Shown here: positions 1-13,120 of the stretch, piece after piece
Numbering within the stretch: position 1 is the first letter of the stretch
How the letters are laid out: each line of letters begins with the position of its first letter
NCBI GenBank assembly: GCA_008508345.1
Contig: QNGE01000122.1
Coordinates: 344,410 to 408,409 of the forward strand
Source of the DNA: Paragonimus westermani
Taxonomy: Eukaryota; Platyhelminthes; Trematoda; Plagiorchiida; Troglotrematidae
Direction: 5' to 3'
DNA length: 64,000 nucleotides
The notes under the pieces: model-generated
Seen by the model: only the letters and a program-made list of their open reading frames with translations
Database searches by the model: none
Told to the model about the DNA's origin: nothing
Translations under genes and position numbers: made by a program

Positions 1-1117
1 CAGCGTTCAGCATCACACACATTTCACGCTGATACACCGAATCTGTCGACTTGACAGAAGCGGTGTAAACTATTAGTGAGTTATCACATCTTAGAGCTAC
101 GTAACCTGCATAATCGAAATCACAAAGGTTGCCACCTGGGAAACTTTCGACACCACTGGAATACCAACCTCAGTAATGTCTTTGGGATGCCATTAAATGA
201 CAATGAACAATCTTACCGAACACTGATGGTGAGCCAACCTTTAATAGGATCCGCCTGTATGAAGGTTAAAACAGCGGCTTATTTATCAGCCAAGTCATTC
301 GTCAGAAGATAAAACTGAAGAGAAGTTCAGCACACAAAACTGAACGCTGCACGTCTTCCAAAGTTGTGTGCAAACGAACATCATCTGATATTGTTCTTCA
401 ACCCCGGGGCTCTGGCATTTAGTACTATCACATAACTCGAATTCTTTTGATTCGTGAAGTCTGTTATGAGCGACAATCCAAAATAAACCAATTCTATCAC
501 AAAGCTCGCTAAAGACAAATTACTTCACAGTTCACACGATCACTTGCCAGACACACGAGAAGAAATAAATAAATTTTCTTTGAAGGGGCGCCATGAGTGC
601 GTTGCACAGAATGAACTATTGAAATAGGGTTTTAATTAGCGTGTCCATTCTAAAATATCGTGAATCAACTCCAAATTTGTGATGCAAAAAATTCAGAAAC
701 ACAAGAAACTTTAGAATTGCTTCAACCTATAACAGTGGCCGTTTGGAACTACTCACAGTGACGGCTCCTTGACAGAGGAAACAAAGAAGTGGTTGAGCAT
801 TAACTCGAGTAAAACTATAAAATCTTTAGCCCACGTTGTACACAGTAATCATGTTCATAAGACCATCCTCGTCAGTGACTAGGAACATTTTCAGTGGTGA
901 CACACAGCCTGACACACTAGTGGAGGTTGTTCCTTCGACTTACAGTCTCACTTCAGTTTTCATTACTTTGCTTACCGGTTGGCGTACTTGATGCAGACAT
1001 AGCAAACTTAGAACGCAATACAATGGGAAGCCAGTTATAACTGAGCAGAAGCCTCTGGAACTTGAGAGCATGAAACAGATTTAAAATAAGCCATCCTTCT
1101 AAAAAAAAACTCAATAC
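1..1117. other. Putative last PWP2 intron in window, no other feature
   Basis: No convincing coding sequence or repeat was recognised here on either strand. A T-rich run followed by AG on the minus strand (about 1091-1112) imitates a splice acceptor but would leave an intron of about 20 nt, so it is not called. Confidence 0.4.
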
Positions 1118-1434
1118 TTTTGTAATCGCAGTGAGCAAATGAGCACGAAGCGAGCGAAACTCACTCTGATCGGCTGGTATCGCTTCCATAATCTCTTCGA
1201 CTAGATCTTGTAATCGTAACCGAATAGCAATATCGAGAGCTTTGGCCTGCTGACCTTCAGCGAGAGCAAGTCGAGCGTTTGCTGGAGTGGCCTCCTCATC
1301 AACACCAACCGCATCAAACAGCCATGAGCTCTGTGCCTCTTGTCCAAAATGACTACCCAAGCCGAAACCGGAACCTGCCGAGGCCAACGAATAGACCACA
1401 ACGCCCTCAGTGGTTGTAGCTGCAAAGGCATCAC
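1118..1434 (-). CDS. PWP2: PWP2 exon 11 (start of UTP12 domain)
   Basis: The exon begins at a TGTGTAG acceptor with G-D-A-F-A-A-T-T-T-E-G-V-V-V-Y-S-L, the family's last WD blade, and continues with ARLALAEGQQAKALDIAIRL, RLQDLVEEIMEAIPADQSEF and LRAHLLTAITK. This is the beginning of the C-terminal UTP12 helical domain that mediates UTP-B assembly. Homology fades at about 1117. I place the 3' end at a GTATTG donor in phase 0; the frame stays open to a TAA at 953, so a divergent C-terminus ending there is the alternative. The rest of the UTP12 domain (H-L-E-F-Y-L-x-W in relatives) was not found in 1-1117 and should lie beyond the window. Confidence 0.88.
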
Positions 1435-4400
1435 CTACACAGAAGAGGAACAATAGGCGCGTCACATGATTATCAAGCAGTTCGCTGTACATGGACATAC
1501 TCACAGTGCCTCCCAGACCTGTGATGGGTACCTCATTCGTTCCACACAAAAGTTGACAAATATGCGATAGGATGAGTGATAGTGAGTACAGGGCTGCAGT
1601 CATGTGACGTTCAGGACTTGGCTATAGGGCTGTCCGATTAGTAATACGTTTCGGTTTCAGCTCAAAGTCACAAACGGAGTGTTCATGTTTGTGTCATCTA
1701 CATCTGTCTCAACAACGTCAAAAGAAATAAAAGCCGACAAAGGGCGTTACCAGGAAAATGATCAGAGCAACAAAGCTCACAAGACAAAAGCACAATGGTG
1801 TATTCAAAACCGAACAATCGCAAACAAACATGGTGCACGTGGTTAAACAAGCCGCATGAGGACAAACATTGTTTTCATATAAAAACGGAAACCCAGGTGA
1901 AAACCAATTCAGAGTAAATGGCAACACAGAAACCGGCAAAACTTAAAAGCCCGATGTAGAAAGGTCATTTATTTTGGATAACATCTGTCAACCCCCCTCT
2001 TTTCTAACAGAATTCATCTCAAAATCAAGGAAATATGAAAGTGGGTCAGAATCACGTGGAAACACTGAGGATAGCACTGTCGTGCTGGTTGGTAGTTCGA
2101 ACAGAAAGAGAAAACATACAAGATTACGTCACGCTTATGCACACAGATTAATACTTTAAGTTTACACCCTGCATACTACAAAACGCTTGCTGTTACGTCA
2201 TCTATTGAGCCACAAACGGACTGGATGCACTGTCAGGCGGCCCAAATGTAGATAGAAACTATAGCTGGATAGCGAACAGCTAACGATTTGCGTCGTTAGC
2301 GGTAAGCTATCAGAGCTAATGGAATGCGGACAAACAGCGCATCAATACAGTCCAATCCTGAAACATCTCTTAACGCATGAACACAGCCTATAGGATACGA
2401 AGCCAAGAGATCTGAGAAAGTTTGATAAATTAAGAAGCTCCAAAACTGGGTTACGGCTAGTTGATATATCAATAGTAGACCTCGCGATCGCAACGAATAG
2501 TAGCAAACTGAATTTTAGATCACACGTCAGCAAATCCAGAAGACGAGAAAAAACTGAAGCAGACTAAGCAGGTGTTTCGGTTCATCAGAACACCCGAAGA
2601 ATTCAAGACTAACCCTGAGCAGTTCGCCATGTCCACCCAATGTATGGTTTGAATCATCACTGCCACTTTGACCGAACAAAACTCTCTTCCAACATTCGCA
2701 TGGTTGATCACATGGTTGACGGATACAGTATATCTGGTATGGCGATCCTCTCATCACTATTCACCAACCCGTATGCGTTCAACTACCAAGTGAACAGTGA
2801 ACGATAAACACGTCACAACCAATAGTGTATGAACCCGCATCGTCGACTTACATACGGGCTGTTCATCATGGGTGTACAATGGGAATGTTGCCCAAGTATG
2901 ATAAGATATTGTGTGCTTATATTGTATGCGTTGTGCGCATCCCATACAAGTGAGCGTGATATGTGGGGCCAGGCATGGCGATAACAATTCACTTTCACTA
3001 TGAGTGTTTATCGGTAAATTCGCCATGGGTGGTTAACCATTTGCGCCACAGCACATGCAATGCTTTACACACATATTCATACACGATCTCATCTGGGCAT
3101 GTGCAGTCAGGTAATCTCAAAGATGTCATAGACAATTTGACAAGAAATAAATCAACTGTCAATGTACACAACAAACGGCTAGAAAGTAGAGTCCCCTTCC
3201 CATCCGCTGCTGAAATTCAATTAGCCAGATGGGATGAGAGCGCACATAATTGTTGGTCCTCCTAGGCCAACAACCAGGTTGCGTCATATAATTGGAACGG
3301 ATTGAAGGAGACAGAATGTGTGACAAGGATTCAATCGTAAAAGTGCGAAACGTTGGATGTTCACGCAATTTGAGGGAAACCACAAACCAGTCATCAAAAC
3401 TATACTTGTATTCGTAGCGGAAAGAACTGTCAAGACACTAACCAACCCATAACTCGTTACCGAAAACGAAAAGTGACAAAAAGTCAACAAATCGTCCTTA
3501 ATTTCAACACAACCGATAGCGAGTCTACATCCTAAAAAACATCGGGGGAAAAATGCCACACTGTCAATTTGATTCAATTAAACACGAGAGAAAGATGGAA
3601 ATGTTAAGTAAACGTACATTGCCTGAGGTGCTAGCGGAAAAGAATGAGTATTTTTGGTTTTATGAGTGGAAACCGACTTTTTCGCAATGGAGCCCTTATT
3701 CTCATACACTGACGAGAGCAATAATTCAGATCGCCAGCAAATTGTATCAACATGTGCTCTATGAGCCGGAAAAATGAACAACGATCAAGATGGCGACTGT
3801 ATCCTGAGAATTATCCAAATTTGAGACTGAGAATTTCGACAAAACGGAATCACACGAGACCTGCAATAAGAAACAAAACGTGACCACTGACAGCAGTGGT
3901 GGATTACTCGGAAATCGCAAATCAACTCATCAGCAACTACTAGGCAGAAGCGTTCCGGTTCAAGAAAAACACCACCATAGTCTCGACAAGAAATATGCTT
4001 GATGAACACCCCGTTGTCCGTCCGACGATGAAAAATGGCGTCAAATTGATTTCGACGCACAAAAGGCACTGCCCACGATAGACTCCTTGACTGATTCGAA
4101 GAACGACACCTTATTCGTATGAGCTTACGCCCTACGATCACTACCTCTTTCCAGGGATGAAAAGGGATTTCGTGAGAACAGCACCTTGATGCAGTGGCAA
4201 GGATATGCTTTACTGGCGGGTTGGACAAAAAGCTTACAGCTGCGATCTACTGTAGATGACACTAGATTTATATCAGCCCAAATCCCCTCCTACCCACTGG
4301 CAAGTAAAACATCGCTCAACACGTTTGATGACTTCTGTGACTTCAACTTGAAAAGAAGTCCTAGTCGCGAGGTCATCGACTGCAGTTAACAGGAAAATTA

Positions 4401-5274
4401 CTGTCTTTATTCGAGGCAATCGAGCTAGGTGAATATTGCCTACAAACAGAGATACAGTTAAACGTTAGCATATGATAATTCTATCGTGCTTAATGGGAGG
4501 TTAATGAAGCAGTGGACAGCACGGTTGTCTCATGAAAACGCGGCCGAAGTTAAAATTCGACGAGTTCCAAGAGAAACGAAATTAGAATATAGTACTTCTA
4601 TTTAGAAGAGTCGACTGAAAAGTCTGCGAAAACGCGATTGATTGTGTGATGCGCTCAACTTACATCTAAATGTGTTGATAATTAATTTTCGCCCACGAAA
4701 GTTAGCCAACACTAGAAATTCTTAAATAGACTTCAACCTAGACTTCTTTACATTAAGTATTTAGGGGTCACTTTGGGTGCCAGCTTTACATGGCCACTTC
4801 ATATTGCTGATGTTTCTATCGAACTCAAAAAGCCATCAGTTCGTGTCCGAGGTTCAAAATTTTTCCGTCTAATAAAGATATATATATATACATTGATGCT
4901 GAACCCTCTGTTTCATGACGCACCTGAGAGGTATCTTAAGGAAAACATTGTTAGCTATGTGTAACTCACCTTAATTAATTTATGAAATGTACTGTACAGA
5001 TGTGTTTAGAATGCACCGCGGTACGACACAACAGTCCGTAACGTTAGATAACACTAATAAGTACGCGACTGGTATGAGCCGCAACGGTCCTCTCTGAATG
5101 CAATTGTGGTAATGACTAGGATGGCATAGCTCTCAGATATTGATAGATCTTGAAAGCATCACTCGAGGATGTCCACCACTAGAATAAGCCATTGACAGAC
5201 TCCATTTGGATCTACCTCAAAGAGTCTTGCCAATGAACCCGATGATACAAGACAACTGATTAGCAGTCAGGAAT
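1435..5274. other. PWP2 intron 10, unannotated part
   Basis: About 3.8 kb of intronic sequence. Several short open frames occur on both strands (for example 147 codons at 3785-4228 minus), but none shows recognisable domains, splice-site framing or protein-like composition. Nothing else is supported. Confidence 0.4.
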
Positions 5275-5450
5275 TTGAACATGACTCATTAGATCGCAGT
5301 CTTCATATTCGGGTAGACTTTTCAGGTAGAATTTTTTTGAAAAAAGTTCTAGACTCGAATATTACCCTTCTTAGAGCTCGCTGACAGCACACATCCTTGT
5401 TATGGCCGAGATGTTCACTACGGCCACGCCTCTGTCAGATAAGTGTTTTC
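5275..5450 (+). mobile_element. MITE-like dispersed repeat, copy A (diverged)
   Basis: This segment resembles the element at 24828-25109. It keeps the outer part (TTGAACATGACTCA), the AGACTCGA block, TTAGAGCTCG and CATCCTTGTTATGGCC in the same order and spacing. The right-hand terminal inverted repeat is not clear, so the end is approximate. No coding capacity is seen; it is non-autonomous and decayed. Confidence 0.45.
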
Positions 5451-6681
5451 CAATAATTGTTGTCCATTGCTACACTGATCTTACATTAGGCGCGATCGAA
5501 TTATCGCATCTAAACGCTTAATCATTCTAACTTGTATGTAATAGTTAGCTTACCCGGTCATTTCGATGGGTACACAATTACTGCTTGTTAACTACAGTCG
5601 ATAACTCCGTACTTGAGATTAATGTAAGGTAGGTGAACTTAACCTGGTGCCGATAACACTAGCTTAAGAGACAAACCACAGGTTCTAACATTCCACAATG
5701 CTTTTCAGCCATATTAGTTATAGTTCGTTTAGCTCGTCCATCTTAAAACTTTCCACACTGCTCACCTGTCACTTTTCAAAAGAGGGACTGATGTGAAGTG
5801 GAGTGAGCTTCCTTAACCATTGAGAAATAAGCTGAGTCAAAAACAGAATAAAAGTGTTCAACAGAGGTCCAATTCTCTGCCTTGAGATAAACAAAACGGG
5901 AAACTTGATAGGGAGAATAACACGACCGAGCCCGCTAATTATAATCGAACCAAATCAAGAGAAAAGCGCGAAAATTCAGTTTGTTCCGCATGAAAACGTG
6001 TGGAAAGGAAAAAAATATATAGAGGTATGTATGAGGCATGACGACCTAAAAATATTCTCGAATCAGACTGCTGAAGAAGAGTTCGTAGAAAAACATTCAT
6101 TGAAATACCCAAGCAACCAATGGGTGGGATGAAGTTAAGATCGAATAAGTAAAAAGAAGTTAGGGTTTTCCCTAGTTTGTTTTAAGAGTTTCTGTCCATT
6201 CTGATTGGCCAAAATGTTTAGGGGGGAGAGTGGATTTCAAAGAAAAACACTTAGTTTCAGCGTGGTTACCAATCCAGTGCGAAGTTAATGTTTTGACGGA
6301 AAGTATACAATTCAGTCAGACACACACACTTCATCCCCCGTATGAAACAGTTCCTCTTGGATAAGCACGTTTTATGCATTCGCTCCACGAGTTATTATTG
6401 CCAACGCATCATTGTCTTTTAAGCGTACAACATTTTATTCACTGCTTTGTTCAGCAACTGGTCCAGTATGTCACACGACATTACCACTCATAAGTACCGT
6501 AGCATATCACTTATCAGTAATACAATTTCAATACTCATCGGTGGTGTTAGTAGATTCCAACGTGAACTGACTGAGAAACCGCTTTGACAGTCGATCTCTG
6601 AAATCACTTCGTGGAGTGGATCGGTGAGTTGAGTGGGCAACTGAGTCCAAATGTGACAACTCTGAGCTTCCGGCGGAGTTT
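5451..6681. other. PWP2 intron 10, between repeats
   Basis: About 1.2 kb with no recognised gene. A 92-codon open frame at 5854-6132 plus has no recognisable domain and no flanking splice logic, so it is left uncalled. Confidence 0.35.
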
Positions 6682-6745
6682 GGTAGCTCAGCTGGTAGAG
6701 AACTCGCCACGCCGCTGCTGTCTCTATTGCTGGTTCGAATTCAAC
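6682..6745 (+). repeat. tRNA-like Pol III box A/box B segment
   Basis: GGTAGCTCAGCTGGTAGA (6682-6699) fits a tRNA D-arm/box A. GGTTCGAATTC (6732-6742) fits box B, with a T-arm stem around it pairing at four of five positions. No acceptor stem can be formed, so this is a tRNA pseudogene or the head of a tRNA-derived SINE rather than a working tRNA. Confidence 0.5.
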
Positions 6746-6859
6746 AGAATTCTAGATTTTTCGCAATCGGACGCCTTCCAAACAATTCTGTTTAAACTGT
6801 CTTTGACCGTGTTTATGCCTGCCTAGCATCGCCACTTATTTTTGACAGTTTCGAGAACC

Positions 6860-8700
6860 AAGGTCATGTTTATGAGTTTTGTAAGCATCCTGCCTAAATC
6901 GCTCCAATTTTTCCACTAGGTGCAAACTGGTCCCGGCTTCGATTACCAGTTGTAAACTTGTATCTTATCAAAATATGCGCCGATGGACTGTCATGTTGCC
7001 CACACGATCAATCCATTTGATGCAGATTATTTGGTGGAGACCATCGTGATCGAATATCAGAGGCTGCTATACACCTCATATACATTTTCCACTCGAAAGG
7101 CCCATACTTCCGATCTGTAAAGCAAGATGGAATGTAAGGACGAATTGCACACCATCGCTTTGACCAGCTTTGTGATGAGATCACAAACGACGAAGATTAC
7201 TGAACGTACTACAGGGCTTTGTCAATGTAGACACCTCGTTAGAATTACTGAAAGTTGATAAGATGACAGTGCTTAGGCAAATGAGACCAGCAACAGCCGT
7301 AAGCGGACTGCCTGCAACCACAAAAGTGAGACCAGGGCCAACTTAATTTTGTAACGAAATCCTGTACCAATGAGGTACATAACATACAAAACGGTTATTT
7401 CATTCTTACTAATCAATATAGTCTGCATGTCGTCCTTAGGTGAAGAAATAAGTACAACAATGTCATCCGCATATCAAATATCAGTCCGATTTACAACTTG
7501 ATAGGGGCAACATGTCGAGATCTTCGGAACTTCCGAAGACAACTTCAAGAATCATAACCAATACCAATTCTGTCCAAAGCCGCTTGAGTTAAAGAAGCAG
7601 CCCCAAAGAGCACTTGCCGCAACTGAGTTGGCATCAGTCTTTGAACAGAAAATACCAGCATAGCCGGTCGAGAAAAAGAGTATCGATGCTCTAATGTCTG
7701 TCACAAAATGAAGTCATGGTGCAAGAACTTAGGACCCCGTCGGAAACCCGCCTGTCCTAGTGGATTGTGGTTCCCTCTCCCCATGTCAGAAACCCCCACA
7801 TTAAGAGGACTGTGAGTACCATGAATGTAATAGACACCTCTTCAGTTGCTCATACTGAATAAAGGAATGGGATCAGGTCTGACAATAATCACCCAAAATA
7901 AGCTCTGAAAAGAATTGAAGATAAATCAGAATTTGCAACTCTATCACGTTCCAGTGATGTAAGTCCCGAAGCCACTTCGGATTCTGAAAAAAATAGTCGG
8001 TAATGACAAGACTAAACATACTCTTACAACCATCCACAGTTGGATGAGCTGGCTCAAGCCAGATAAACAGCCCCTCAGAGTGATAAATCTACCTGTCAAG
8101 TCACCGGGCACATTTGTGAATCCAGGGGTTATTTGTTTCGCTGTTTCGGACCTTGTTGACGATCAGCCCTATCACGAATCGGGTAGAACAACATCCAACC
8201 AGTTTCTGATGTCTTCTATATCGTTGAAGCAACCTACATAGTGGCTGGACAGACATCTAGCGAGTTTGTGATTTAGTTCACGGCGGTGAGTGTCGTGCCC
8301 ACAATCAGAGAACCAATCATCGTTTGCTTATAACCTTGAATCACTCCATTGCTATGCCTAGAGCAGTTCATCTATCAGTTCCGTCTGAGTAGAGTTTCGT
8401 ACGGGCTGCATCGTCAAACCATAAATTGAGCAACTCATGCTTGTGAGCGGACGAGCTCTCTGCAATCGATGACGCAAAACGAGTACGAACAACGACAAGG
8501 TGTAAACCAAGGTAGATACTCCAAAGTAAGTGACAGCCCTAAACGAAGCTGATGGCGGTACAATTTGTATCCACGGACGGGTTGCACTTGATGCATTCCG
8601 TCTTTTATGTTGAAAAGCGCAACTTGATATACGGAGATCGTCAGATGCACACAATTGCGACGGTCGATCGTCCTTAACACGAAGTCGCGTCCGGACATGA
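6860..8700 (-). mobile_element. Decayed non-LTR retrotransposon with RT (YADD)
   Basis: Read on the minus strand, 7520-7380 gives Y-A-D-D-I-V-V-L-I-S-S-P-K-D-D-M-Q-T-I-L, the catalytic palm of a reverse transcriptase with its Asp pair intact (codons at 7462-7473). Further downstream, about 7150-6960, come SILLYRSEVWAFRVENV and IKWIDRVGNM, the C-terminal block following RT in fluke endonuclease/RT elements (family pattern L-Y-G-x-E-x-W-x-x-R-x-E-D). Many stops and shifts break the frame. At 8700-8430 lies a segment shared with 11050-11330 plus, in the same position relative to RT, which I take as the element's 5' part. Ends are approximate; the clade (RTE/CR1 group) is not resolved. Confidence 0.65.
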
Positions 8701-11049
8701 AAATATACTGCTCAACTGCTCCTAAAATGGAACAAGTTGACTAAACTGGGAGCCGATGTTAACAGAAAAATGGTTAGTCTCTCTGAAGAGGCCCAAGATA
8801 GCGTCATAGAAAGCAGTAGTAAAAGTGCCTGAACTATCGTTTGTTGGAGCGCATGCATACGAGACAAATAAGGTCTTCCCTGTCTGGGTAGCTAAACTTT
8901 GGCTGAAATGCTAAACTGACAACACATTAAAAACTGTACACTGCACTTCAATTTGCTTTAAAGCTCAGTGCGGCTTCGCTGTCACCAGATACCCTGAAAA
9001 AGAACCACTAACCCATGGTATCAACCGGAGGCCGTGTCAAATAGACAACATCAGCATTAGAAAAGAACATCTCGTAGACACAGCACATCCAGAGTTCCAG
9101 ATTCGGATGGCAGCTCGTCAGAGAAGCTTCTTGACCTAACTGTCAAAGCGTGTAGTCATCAAAAGCATCAATGTTTAAGAGGTGTCTTGGTCTCACAAAA
9201 CCGGAAAGCGGAAGCAGAAAAGGGAAAAGGCAAAAACGGATGGAATGGTCAGTCATAACAACGATAACTCCAAAGACTTCCCGGTTGGTAACGTTTCAAG
9301 AGTGATCTAATTTGAGAGACACCACATGAATCGTCCACATCAGGAGCCTGATCTGTGACGTAACGGAGTGGTTTTCTAAAGAACCCGAGCAGGAACTAGT
9401 GACTACAAAATATGACTCGATTGGCAATGGAAGGCTAGCTCAGGCTGAGGGCGCAACACGTAAGATCAAGTCTGATACTGGCTACAAACGCACGAAGATT
9501 TAGTTGGAATTATCCCCAAACTTTCCAGAATTATTGTAAGTTTAGCGACGTGCGGAAACATACCGACAGTAACGGTCAATCCTTAGGCGATCAGAGATCT
9601 TTTCGTTTGAGAGTACCTCTACTAACTCTCATCATACTTATGCAGTGCAGTAGTGTTACAACTAAAAAAGTAGTTTTGCTTAACACTCCTAAGACTATGC
9701 TTCATTACTTCAGTACTCCGATTCACCCACTAACAGGAGGTACAGCACCGTGAGCATACCTGCATTTCGTCCAGGTACTTCTCAATTATTTATCCGATAT
9801 GCTTGTGTTTAAAAAGGCTGAATCACGGTCCGCACAGTCCACCGGATCGGGATATCACACAAGCAGAAGAGTCCGTTACTTACAGCTAAACTGCTCAATC
9901 CAAATCGTTGAGCAATCTTCCGGGCTTTTTCTCATGCACCGTTGAACAGGGCATCGATATAGACTCCTGTGCACTTCCATAAACAAGCACGACCGACTGA
10001 TTAAGCCGGTGCACCACAGCGGCGTGGATATGGTGTTTTATATTTGCTACGGCCGCCTGCAGTCTACTGGCGTTCTAATCCTTCGTTACACGCAGAAATC
10101 GTGTATTTCTGGGACTGAGGCAACAGATTATGTACCCACTGACTCAATCTAGCAAACAACTTTCATTCCGTTCCTCGATATCAGGCGAGTCCAGCTTGCT
10201 CGACTCGACATGACCTAATGGGAAACAAGGTTGGAAGGTCAATAAAAATCAACTCTCGCTATCAATCGTGGGACCTGAGAAGCGGTCTTACGGGGCACTG
10301 ATGTAGCCAAAACACCGGGATGACGGATCCAAAACCAAACATCGGTGAAACCAGCGAAGACCGAGTCAACGCTTGGGTCAGACTGCACAGGAATTGACAG
10401 TAGGTTAACTAGCTTATCCAATATATGCGTGCAGCAATTATTCAACTGCATCTTGTAGTGGCCCTTATCCTTATTGTTCACACACGGGTCCTCAGAATTA
10501 AAAAAATTGACAATAGCATGAATAGCTTGCAGACAGTGATGAACGATACAGAGAAAGTGACCATTGTTCTAAGGGGGCTGTACATTGAAAAAGCAACCGT
10601 TACAATACCTAGTGGAGTAGTCTTCCAATGCCGTTTTTAATAATACTCTATCGTTTCTCATGAAAATGATCAATGTTCGGGTAAAGGAGTGTAGCAGCGT
10701 ACCGGCTTGGCCAAACCCTCGTTCCAAACCAAAAAGTACAATCGGGCACGCGTTGATTAGCCGCGGTCAAGTTGGGGTAGGATTTGCGTTGGGCTCTAAA
10801 ACAGAGAACTTGCTCGACTGAGTTCCAGTGAGTGTTCGTCTGCGCGCTGTCAGACCTAGCAATTCGGTCGACAAAGCTCAAAAGGAGGTCATTTATTTGT
10901 CATATCTGCATGTCTCAACAGACGATGCCAAGAATATCTCTTACCATGATCACTTAGATCTTCTGAGACAAACTGAGCACTCCAACACCTCTGTTCTTGC
11001 TAGTGATGTATGAACACATCAGCAGGTCGTCTTACTCTGAAAGACAAAC
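8701..11049. other. PWP2 intron 10, between two retroelements
   Basis: About 2.3 kb with no recognised coding sequence. Short open frames (67 codons at 9550-9753 plus, 80 codons at 10239-10481 minus) show no identifiable domain. Confidence 0.35.
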
Positions 11050-13120
11050 GACTGGATGGTATGTTCGGTATCCGGGCCCAACGCACTGACAGTGGCAGTC
11101 GGTTGTCAGTTTACGTGCACCTCGCATACTCCATATGTTGAACAACGCAATTCAGCACGAACGACGGCAATGCGATACACCGACCATTCTGTACAATTCA
11201 ACTATGTACTCACATTGATCGTACCGCCGTCTGCTATCAGCGACATCACTCCACTGAAGACTGTCGCTCATTTTGGAGTGACCACCTTGGTCCAGATCAC
11301 ACCGTTCTTCTTGCCAGTTTCATTTCATTGTTCACTCAAAGATCATCTGTTCACTAACGTAAAATACCCCGTTGGAACCCGGGCTCCAAGAGCACACGAA
11401 ACTTCTATCAAGTGACGCTGACAGTTAAACCACCACGGTCACAACAGTGGGGCGACCCAAATGAACAGTGGGCACAAATCTCAGCTATGTGAACATCTTG
11501 TGAAGATGTCTATTCTAAAGATGCACTGAAGGTACGCAGAAGTGGGTTACTGATGATTCAGCAAAATGCACGAACAAACGTCGGCCGATCCCCTTAACTT
11601 TGAATTTGACTAAGGCCGCAGTGAATTTAAACGGAATCTGTGTAAGGGCCGTGAGGCTTCCTTCTCCGAGTGAGCCAAACAGACAGAGAAGGTATTTTTA
11701 TTGAAGAACAGTCGAGTACTGTGTTCCCTGATTCGTGGCTGCATTGGCCGTCTGCAAGGTGTTAGCGAGATCGTAAGTGAAAAGATGGCCCACGAAATTG
11801 CAGATGAGCTGAGCACCTTTAGAAACAATTCGACTGGCCTAAGATAGTTCATTCAGCTGTGGACGATGGAGATTGCGTAACGAGTAATGATATACTAGAC
11901 AATCCTCCGTCGAAACCAAAGTGGATTTGGAGCTTAAACTAGTGAAACGTAATAAGGCCCCAGGTCCTGACCTTCATTCTCCAGCACTTTCGAAAATGGC
12001 GGCGAAAAACTGTTGTCTAAACTGACAACCCTCCTCCATTCTATAGGGGGGAATGAAGAGGTGCGTCATTAGTAGTGCTTATCAAGTCATTTCCACTTTC
12101 AGGAAAGGTGTCGTGACATCATGTGACAAGCACAGAGTTAGCAGCCTGCCTTTATCGCATCCAAGATGCTCATGGATCGCATGAAGCGACGGCTTCTGGA
12201 AAACAGAGAACCAAACAAGAGAACAGGCAATTTTTTCGGCTTGGTTGTAGGTACACCGATCACATGTTCACCTTACGATAAACACTGGAATATCGACATT
12301 CCTGTTCACAGTCAACGGTCCCGATATTCTTCAGACATAAAGGCTCTTTTCCAGTCGGATGTCCGATACACTCCCCAGGGCTGTCTGTATCGCAAGGAGG
12401 TCCCAATGAAGTATGTTAATTCATTGGGATCGTACGCCCGCTCCTAGTGTACAGTGCGCACTTATGGGCGGCTGTCCCGAGCGTTCTCCAAGTCAAGTGA
12501 CGTTCCACAGGGACGTTCAATTTTCCCATCCTTTTCAACCTTGAGATGGATGATATTCCGGAGGGAGCATTTAGAGTTTCTGAGCATCTCGAAGTGGAAA
12601 TTCTGCCGGCTAACAATTCGAATGGTATCGAGTACGAAGATAAAATTGCCTTATATAACTCTTCTGCAGACCACGCTGAATCGGTTAACTAATATAGTTG
12701 GCCCGAATGGTATGCACTTTGCCCCTTCAAAGTAAACAGAGTTGTTACAAAATTGGATTGACATTGACACTATCTTCTTTACTTCTGGCTGGTCGTTGGA
12801 GACTGTCAAACACTTCACCTACCCGAGTAATATCGTGTTACCACTCTGTAGTAGTGCTGACGTAGTGTCCACGCTAACCTTCGTTAACTGTGATGCCGCA
12901 AAGAAGTCCATATGTCGATTAAAGGTAGAGTTTACAACGAGTATGTGCGCTCAGCTTCGCTCTATGGATCAGACACCTGATACATTCGTGCGGAAGATGC
13001 AAACAGTCAGTATTTAATCACCGATGTTTTCGGCAGTTAGCCTGTATGAAATTGGCAGACTGTGTGCAGCGCGACAACCTGTCTGCGTGTATTTAGAGAA
13101 TGTGCACAGTCGTGACCCGT
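11050..13120 (+). mobile_element. Decayed non-LTR retrotransposon with RT (plus strand)
   Basis: At 11930-12000 the plus strand encodes KLVKRNKAPGPDLHSPALSK, the RT entry motif K-A-P-G-x-D. At about 12500 follows a scrap of the V-P-Q-G-x-x-x-x-P motif. Around 12560-12720 come E-H-L-E-V-E-I-L-P-A-N-N and a degenerate palm. At 12745-12870 WSLETVKHFTYPSNIV matches the post-palm block with F-T-Y-L-G-S, and near 12920-12970 are IKGRVYNEYVRSASLYGSDT remains. Many frameshifts and stops are present. The segment 11050-11330 is shared with the inverted element at 8430-8700. It lies in PWP2 intron 10, in the opposite sense to the host gene. Confidence 0.65.

Noticed and set aside
1091..1112. T-run followed by AG as a splice acceptor after the GTATTG donor
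   Set aside because: It would make an intron of about 20 nt, below a workable size, and the sequence after it does not restore UTP12-domain similarity.
3785..4228. 147-codon open frame on the minus strand
   Set aside because: Composition rich in Cys, Arg and Ser without any recognisable motif; no evidence of splicing or homology.
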